Source of the DNA: JAUVIB01 sp964424545
GTDB lineage: Bacteria > Calditrichota > Calditrichia > Calditrichales > Calditrichaceae
Direction of reading: 5' to 3'
DNA length: 5,457 nt
Assembly: GCA_964424545.1 (NCBI GenBank)
Contig: CAYRJN010000232.1
Span: forward strand, 1 to 5,457
Shown here: positions 5,399 to 5,457 of the stretch, in pieces
Layout of the letters: each line of letters starts with the position of its first letter
How positions within the stretch are numbered: position 1 is the first letter of the stretch
Made by a program: the position numbers and the translations under genes
Notes under the pieces: generated by a model
What the model was told of the DNA's origin: nothing
The model's input: only the letters and a program-made list of their open reading frames with translations
Database searches by the model: none

Positions 5399-5457
5399 TA
5401 AAATAACTCAAGTTTCGCAGTAGTGTAAGTTAAATAAAAACCTATAAACATTGGAGC
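5399..5457. other. short gene-free tail, possible leader of a next gene
   Basis: AT-rich, with no clear terminator hairpin. The last bases include GGAG (5453-5456), which could be the ribosome binding site of a gene starting just past the window, but this cannot be confirmed. Confidence 0.25.

Noticed and set aside
1..5457. Integrase gene, attI site, tRNA or rRNA gene
   Set aside because: I looked for these and saw no supporting sequence; any integrase must lie outside the window.

Overview
This is AT-rich bacterial DNA in two parts. The left part (about 1-1260) is the end of an integron-type gene-cassette array. The right part (about 1500-5457) looks like ordinary chromosome. Good Shine-Dalgarno sites (AAGGAG type), TTGnnn/TAAAAT-like promoters, a lipoprotein signal and a Sec signal peptide suggest a diderm bacterium that uses SD-led translation. 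That argues against typical Bacteroidota. A deep FCB-type lineage (Ignavibacteria, KSB1, Calditrichota or Marinimicrobia-like) is a guess only.

Left part. The window opens inside a gene for a beta-CASP metallo-beta-lactamase-fold nuclease, of which the C-terminal 216 residues are visible. Its TAA stop lies inside the first of two 72-bp repeats with identical architecture (647-718 and 1188-1259). Each has a CATAAC box, a 10-nt spacer, an imperfect hairpin with one extra A on the left arm, a 13-nt loop, a 10-nt spacer and a GTTATGC-like box. This is the layout of integron attC sites. Between them sits one small gene (741-1181) for a DUF6508 protein, so 713-1253 is one complete gene cassette of about 541 bp. 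The first attC has a damaged core (ATTATAT instead of GTTRRRY). No integrase gene is visible; it could lie to the left, or the array could be an integrase-less cluster (CALIN).

Middle. About 257 bp without a gene (1260-1516) separates the last attC from an ECF sigma factor (1517-2089, TTG start). The sigma gene overlaps a small zinc anti-sigma factor (2076-2327) whose Cys11, His37, Cys41 and Cys44 fall at the same numbers as in Streptomyces RsrA. The pair is therefore probably a SigR/RsrA-like thiol-stress switch. A secreted protein of unknown function (2311-3126, minus strand) converges on the anti-sigma gene, with a 17-bp overlap of the 3' ends.

Right. A divergent intergenic region (3127-3253) holds a good candidate promoter for each direction. 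Rightward lies mtnA (methylthioribose-1-phosphate isomerase, methionine salvage), followed 21 bp later by a TPR-repeat lipoprotein. These two probably form one transcript. The window ends 59 bp after the lipoprotein, possibly just before another gene.

The most unusual content is the edge of the cassette array, with a nuclease-like gene and a DUF6508 gene as apparent cargo. The sigma/anti-sigma switch comes second. I see no wholly new multi-gene system.
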